This document shows positions 57,830 through 64,000 of a stretch of DNA of 64,000 bases, in pieces. The position numbers and the translations under genes were made by a program. Below the pieces are notes generated by a model, which was given only the letters and a program-made list of their open reading frames with translations, was not told the DNA's origin and did not search any database. Location: assembly GCA_040954595.2 (NCBI GenBank), contig CM082580.2, positions 1,054,001 to 1,118,000 of the forward strand, read 5' to 3'. The stretch comes from Balanoglossus misakiensis. Its lineage: Eukaryota; Hemichordata. The number at the start of each line of letters is the position of its first letter. The stretch's first letter is position 1.

Positions 57830-60800
57830 GCAAAAGTAAAATGCGCAGAACACATAGATAGGCCTATGCGCATAAGAACGTTTTCCACTAGACTCTGTGG
57901 ATCGACGGATAGTTCCAAAATGCCCATGGTTGCTTCCAAACAACTTCGTTTGTTTACCGAATTCTGTTGTGAGGCACATAACACATAGATAGGCCTATGT
58001 GCATAAGAAAGTTTTCCACTAGACTCTGTAGATCGAGAGATAGTTCTAAAATATCCATGGTTGCCTCAAAACACAGCCTCGTTTGTTTACAAAAATCTGT
58101 TGTGATGCGCAGAACACATAGATAGGCCTATGCGCATAAGAACGTTTTCCACTAGACCTTTTAGATCGACGGATAGTTCTAAAATTTCCATGGTTGTTTC
58201 CAAACAGCCTCGTTTATTTACCGATTTCTGTTGTGAGGCGCTGAACACATAGATAGGCCTATGCGCATAAGAAAGTTTTCCACTAGACGCTGAAGATCGA
58301 CGGATAGTTCTAAAATTTCCATGGTTGCTTCCAAACAGCCTCGTTTATTTACCGATTTCTGTTGTGAGGCGCAGAACACATGATAGGCCCATGCTCATAA
58401 GAAATTTTTCCACTAGACTTTGTAGATCGAGAGATAGTTCAAAAATTTCCGTGGTTGCTTCCAAACAGCCTCGTTTGTTTACAAAATTATTTTGTGATGC
58501 GCAGAACACATAGATAGGCCTATGCGCAAAAGAACGTTTTCCACTAGACTCTGTAGATCGATGGATAGTTCTAAAATTTACATGGGTGCTTCTAAACAGC
58601 CTCGTTTATTTACCGATTTCTGTTGTGAGGCGCTGAACACATGATAGGCCTATACGCATAAGAAAGTTTTCCACTATACTCTGTAGATCGACGGATAGTT
58701 GTAAAATTTCAATGGTTGCTTCCAAACAGCCTCGTTTATTTACCGAATTCTGTTGTGATGCGCAGAACACATGATAGGACTATGCGCATAAGAAATTTTT
58801 CCACTAGACTCTGTAGATCGACGGGTAGTTCTAAAATTTCCATAGTTGCTTCCAAACAGCCTCGTTTATTTACCGAATTCTGTTGTTAGGCGCAGAACAC
58901 GTGATAGGCCTATGCGCATAAGAAAGTTTTCCACTAGACTCTGTAGATCGACGGATAGTTCTAAAATTGCCATGGTTGCTTCCAAACAGCCTCGTTAATT
59001 TACCGATTTCTGTTGTGAGGCGCAGAACACATGATAGGCCTATGCGCATAAGAAATTTTTCCACTAGACTCTGTAGATCGACGGATAGTTCTAAAATGTC
59101 CATGGTTGCTTCCAAACAGCCTCGTTTATTTAATGAATTGTGTTGTGATGCGCAGAACACATGATAGGCCTATGCGCATAAGAATTTTTCCACTAGACTC
59201 TGTAGATCGACGGATAGTTCTAAAATATCCATACTTGCTTCCAAACAGCCTCGTTTATTTACCGAATTATGTTGTGAGGCGCAGAACACGTGATAGGCCT
59301 ATGCGCATTAGAAAGTTTTCCACTAGACTCTGTAGATCGAGAGATAGTTCCAAAATGCCCATGGTTGCTTCCAAACAACCTCGTTTGTTTACCGAATTCT
59401 GTTGTGAGGCACATAACACATAGATAGGCCTATGTGCATAAGAAAGTTTTCCACTAGACTCTGTAGATCGAGAGATAGTTCTAAAATATCCATGGTTGCC
59501 TCAAAACACAGCCTCGTTTGTTTACAAAAATCTGTTGTGATGCGCAGAACACATAGATAGGCCTATGCGCATAAGAACGTTTTCCACTAGACCTTTTAGA
59601 TCGACGGATAGTTCTAAAATTTCCATGGTTGTTTCCAAACAGCCTCGTTTATTTACCGATTTCTGTTGTGAGGCGCTGAACACATAGATAGGCCTATGCG
59701 CATAAGAAAGTTTTCCACTAGACGCTGAAGATCGACGGATAGTTCTAAAATTTCCATGGTTGCTTCCAAACAGCCTCGTTTATTTACCGATTTCTGGTGT
59801 GAGGCGCAGAACACATGATAGGCCCATGCTCATAAGAAATTTTTCCACTAGACTTTGTAGATCGAGAGATAGTTCAAAAATTTCCGTGGTTGCTTCCAAA
59901 CAGCCTCGTTTGTTTACAAAATTATTTTGTGATGCGCAGAACAGATAGATAGGCCTATTGGCAAAAGAACGTTTTCCACTAGACTCTGTAGATCGATGGA
60001 TAGTTCTAAAATTTACATGGGTGCTTCTAAACAGCCTCGTTTATTTACCGATTTCTGTTGTGAGGCGCTGAACACATGATAGGCCTATACGCATAAGAAA
60101 GTTTTCCACTATACTCTGTAGATCGACGGATAGTTGTAAAATTTCAATGGTTGCTTCCAAACAGCCTCGTTTATTTACCGAATTCTGTTGTGATGCGCAG
60201 AACACATGATAGGACTATGCGCATAAGAATTTTTTCCACTAGACTCTGTAGATCGACGGGTAGTTCTAAAATATCCATGGTTGCCTCAAAACACAGCCTC
60301 GTTTGTTTACATAAATCTGTTGTGATGCGCAGAACACATAGATAGGCCTATGCGCATAAGAACGTTTTCCACTAGACCTTTTAGATCGACGGATAGTTCT
60401 AAAATTTCCATGGTTGTTTCCAAACAGCCTCGTTTATTTACCGATTTCTGTTGTGAGGCGCTGAACACATAGATAGGCCTATGCGCATAAGAAAGTTTTC
60501 CACTAGACGCTGAAGATCGACGGATAGTTCTAAAATTTCCATGGTTGCTTCCAAACAGCCTCGTTTATTTACCGATTTCTGTTGTGAGGCGCAGAACACA
60601 TGATAGGCCCATGCTCATAAGAAATTTTTCCACTAGACTTTGTAGATCGAGAGATAGTTCAAAAATTTCCGTGGTTGCTTCCAAACAGCCTCGTTTGTTT
60701 ACAAAATTATTTTGTGATGCGCAGAACACATAGATAGGCCTATGCGCAAAAGAACGTTTTCCACTAGACTCTGTAGATCGATGGATAGTTCTAAAATTTA

Positions 60801-63800
60801 CATGGGTGCTTCTAAACAGCCTCGTTTATTTACCGATTTCTGTTGTGAGGCGCTGAACACATGATCGGCCTATACGCATAAGAAAGTTTTCCACTATACT
60901 CTGTAGATCGACGGATAGTTGTAAAATTTCAATGGTTGCTTCCAAACAGCCTCGTTTATTTACCGAATTCTGTTGTGATGCGCAGAACACATGATAGGAC
61001 TATGCGCATAAGAAATTTTTCCACTAGACTCTGTAGATCGACGGGTAGTTCTAAAATTTCCATAGTTGCTTCCAAACAGCCTCGTTTATTTACCGAATTC
61101 TGTTGTTAGGCGCAGAACACGTGATAGGCCTATGCGCATAAGAAAGTTTTCCACTAGACTCTGTAGATCGACGGATAGTTCTAAAATTGCCATGGTTGCT
61201 TCCAAACAGCCTCGTTAATTTACCGATTTCTGTTGTGAGGCGCAGAACACATGATAGGCCTATGCGCATAAGAAATTTTTCCACTAGACTCTGTAGATCG
61301 ACGGATAGTTCTAAAATGTCCATGGTTGCTTCCAAACAGCCTCGTTTATTTAATGAATTGTGTTGTGATGCGCAGAACACATGATAGGCCTATGCGCATA
61401 AGAATTTTTCCACTAGACTCTGTAGATCGACGGATAGTTCTAAAATATCCATACTTGCTTCCAAACAGCCTCGTTTATTTACCGAATTATGTTGTGAGGC
61501 GCAGAACACGTGATAGGCCTATGCGCATTAGAAAGTTTTCCACTAGACTCTGTAGATCGAGAGATAGTTCCAAAATGCCCATGGTTGCTTCCAAACAACC
61601 TCGTTTGTTTACCGAATTCTGTTGTGAGGCACATAACACATAGATAGGCCTATGTGCATAAGAAAGTTTTCCACTAGACTCTGTAGATCGAGAGATAGTT
61701 CTAAAATATCCATGGTTGCCTCAAAACACAGCCTCGTTTGTTTACAAAAATCTGTTGTGATGCGCAGAACACATAGATAGGCCTATGCGCATAAGAACGT
61801 TTTCCACTAGACCTTTTAGATCGACGGATAGTTCTAAAATTTCCATGGTTGTTTCCAAACAGCCTCGTTTATTTACCGATTTCTGTTGTGAGGCGCTGAA
61901 CACATAGATAGGCCTATGCGCATAAGAAAGTTTTCCACTAGACGCTGAAGATCGACGGATAGTTCTAAAATTTCCATGGTTGCTTCCAAACAGCCTCGTT
62001 TATTTACCGATTTCTGGTGTGAGGCGCAGAACACATGATAGGCCCATGCTCATAAGAAATTTTTCCACTAGACTTTGTAGATCGAGAGATAGTTCAAAAA
62101 TTTCCGTGGTTGCTTCCAAACAGCCTCGTTTGTTTACAAAATTATTTTGTGATGCGCAGAACAGATAGATAGGCCTATGCGCAAAAGAACGTTTTCCACT
62201 AGACTCTGTAGATCGATGGATAGTTCTAAAATTTACATGGGTGCTTCTAAACAGCCTCGTTTATTTACCGATTTCTGTTGTGAGGCGCTGAACACATGAT
62301 AGGCCTATACGCATAAGAAAGTTTTCCACTATACTCTGTAGATCGACGGATAGTTGTAAAATTTCAATGGTTGCTTCCAAACAGCCTCGTTTATTTACCG
62401 AATTCTGTTGTGATGCGCAGAACACATGATAGGACTATGCGCATAAGAATTTTTTCCACTAGACTCTGTAGATCGACGGGTAGTTCTAAAATTTCCATAG
62501 TTGCTTCCAAACAGCCTCGTTTATTTACCGAATTCTGTTGTTAGGCGCAGAACACGTGATAGGCCTATGCGCATAAGAAAGTTTTCCACTAGACTCTGTA
62601 GATCGACGGATAGTTCTAAAATTGCCATGGTTGCTTCCAAACAGTCTCGTTAATTTACCGATTTCTGTTGTGAGGCGCAGAACACATGATAGGCCTATGC
62701 GCATAAGAAATTTTTCCACTAGACTCTGTAGATCGACGGATAGTTCTAAAATGTCCATGGTTGCTTCCAAACAGCCTCGTTTATTTAATGAATTCTGTTG
62801 TGATGCGCAGAACACATGATAGGCCTATGCGCATAAGAATTTTTCCACTAGACTCTGTAGATCGACGGATAGTTCTAAAATATCCATACTTGCTTCCAAA
62901 CAGCCTCGTTTATTTACCGAATTATGTTGTGAGGCGCAGAACACGTGATAGGCCTATGCGCATTAGAAAGTTTTCCACTAGACTCTGTAGATCGAGAGAT
63001 AGTTCTAAAATTTCCAAGGTTGCTTCCAAACACAGTCTCGTTTGTTTACAAAAGTCTGCAGTGATGCGCAGAACACATGATAGGCCTATGCGCATAAGAA
63101 ACTGTTTCACTGTAGATCGACGGATAGTTCTAAAATTTCCATAGACTCTGTAGATCGAGAGATAGTTCTAAAATTTCCATGGTTGCTTCCAAACACAGCC
63201 TCGTTTGTTTACAAAATTCTTTTGTGATGCGCAGAACACATAGCTAGGCCTATGCGCATAAGAAAGTTTTCCACTAGACTCTGTAGATCGACGGATAGTT
63301 CTAAAATGTCCATGGTTGATTTCAAACAGCCTTGTTTATTTACCGAATTCTGCTGTGATGCGCAGATCACATAGATAGGCCTATGTGCATAAGAAACTTT
63401 TCCACTAGACTCTGTAGATCGACGGATAGTTCTAAAATTTCCATGGTTGCATCCAAACAGCCTCGTTTATTTACCGATTTCTGTTGTGAGGCGCAGAACA
63501 CGTGATAGGCCTATGCGCATAAGAAAGTTTTTTACTAGACTCTGCAGATCGACGGATAGTTCTAAAATTTCCATGGTTGCTTCCAAACACAGCCTCGTTT
63601 ATTTCCAAATTCTGTTGTAATGCGCAGAACACATAGATAGGCCTATGCGCATAAGAACGTTTTCCACTAGACTCTATAGATCGACGGATAGTTCTAAAAT
63701 TTCCATGGTTGCTTCCAAACACAGCCTCGTTTGTTTACAAAATTCTGCAGTGATGCGCAGAACACATGATAGGCCTATGCGCATAAGAAACTTTTTCACT

Positions 63801-64000
63801 GTAGATCGACGGATAGTTCTAAAATTTCCATGGTTGATTCCAAACACAACCTCGTTTGTTTACAAAATTCTGTTGTAATGCGCAGAACACATAGCTAGGC
63901 CTATGCGCATAAGAAAGTTTTCCACTAGACTCTGTAGATCGAGAGATAGTTCTAAAATATACATGGTTGCCTCAAAACACAGCCTCGTTTGTTTACAAAA
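57830..64000 (+). repeat. 131-bp satellite array with higher-order blocks, open at the right edge
   Basis: About 47 units of 130-133 bp. Each has GGCCTATGCGCATAAGAA, TTTTCCACTAGACTCTGTAG, TCGACGGATAGTTCTAAAAT and a CCTCGTTT(A/G)TTTAC word. The variant with GAGGCACATAACACATAGAT sits near 57972, 59407 and 61627, so larger blocks of 1,435 bp (11 units) and 2,220 bp (17 units) repeat with very few differences. Beyond about 63000 the units become more irregular (some lack part of the ACTAGACTCT region). All open frames here have the satellite period and are not genes. Confidence 0.96.

Noticed and set aside
57752-63878. Frames reading MLPNSLVYLP, RPMRIRNFSTRLCRS and their minus-strand partners
   Set aside because: They are readings of the 131-bp satellite on both strands, with stops wherever unit length varies.

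Overview
The window is eukaryotic and almost certainly from an animal. It has intron-split exons with GT/AG borders, phase-1 calcium-binding EGF exons, non-LTR retrotransposon debris, cut-and-paste transposons, MITEs and satellites, and no operons or ribosome-binding sites. Overall base composition is AT-rich. The repeat types (short terminal-inverted-repeat MITEs, GACGGAC-type tracts next to minisatellites, a Tx1-like L1, a SINE-like tail) suggest a marine invertebrate, perhaps a non-vertebrate deuterostome. That placement is an impression, not a result.

Layout. 1-2.2 kb: AT-rich spacer, a poly-G run, a 54-bp tandem repeat and a polypurine tract. 2.2-18.3 kb: a nested satellite made of roughly 0.9-kb units. 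Each unit carries a 116-bp module that has expanded locally (about 29 copies at 9.3-12.7 kb), and 146-bp arrays lie between units. 18.3-23.5 kb: degenerate repeats around a GC-richer island (20.0-21.5 kb) with one cryptic exon-like frame. 26.5-48.2 kb, minus strand: the broken remains of a glutamine-rich/EGF gene. Eight exons are recognisable with good splice sites, but four contain in-frame stops and two EGF exons have lost cysteines.

The largest intron of that gene (32.7-45.3 kb) holds an 11-kb element with matching terminal inverted repeats and a TACA target duplication. It encodes, in pieces, a cysteine-rich N-terminal region, an OTU-type protease region, a GDGKT-containing region, a conserved ALDEAHE-containing region, a PIN/XPG-like region and a C-terminal CXC-like cysteine cluster. 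Other elements have landed in it: a 5'-truncated L1-Tx1 copy with a 14-bp target duplication splits the OTU frame, a TTAA-flanked 796-bp element splits the GDGKT frame, and a CR1-like LINE fragment lies near its left end.

50.77-53.15 kb, plus strand: a 2.4-kb segment bounded by 30-bp inverted repeats. It contains a three-exon gene for a small protein with a weak resemblance to the BEN domain; no transposase is visible. 54.7-56.2 kb: a long inverted repeat with a YY1-like motif and an identical 11-codon frame in both arms. 57.8-64.0 kb: a 131-bp satellite with higher-order blocks of 1,435 and 2,220 bp, running off the window.

Most of the window is therefore repeats and dead genes. The only coding unit without visible lesions is the BEN-like gene inside the inverted-repeat segment. 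Most interesting are that segment, the nested 11-kb element, and the decay pattern of the Q-rich/EGF gene, where stops repeatedly replace probable Gln or Arg codons while splice sites survive.
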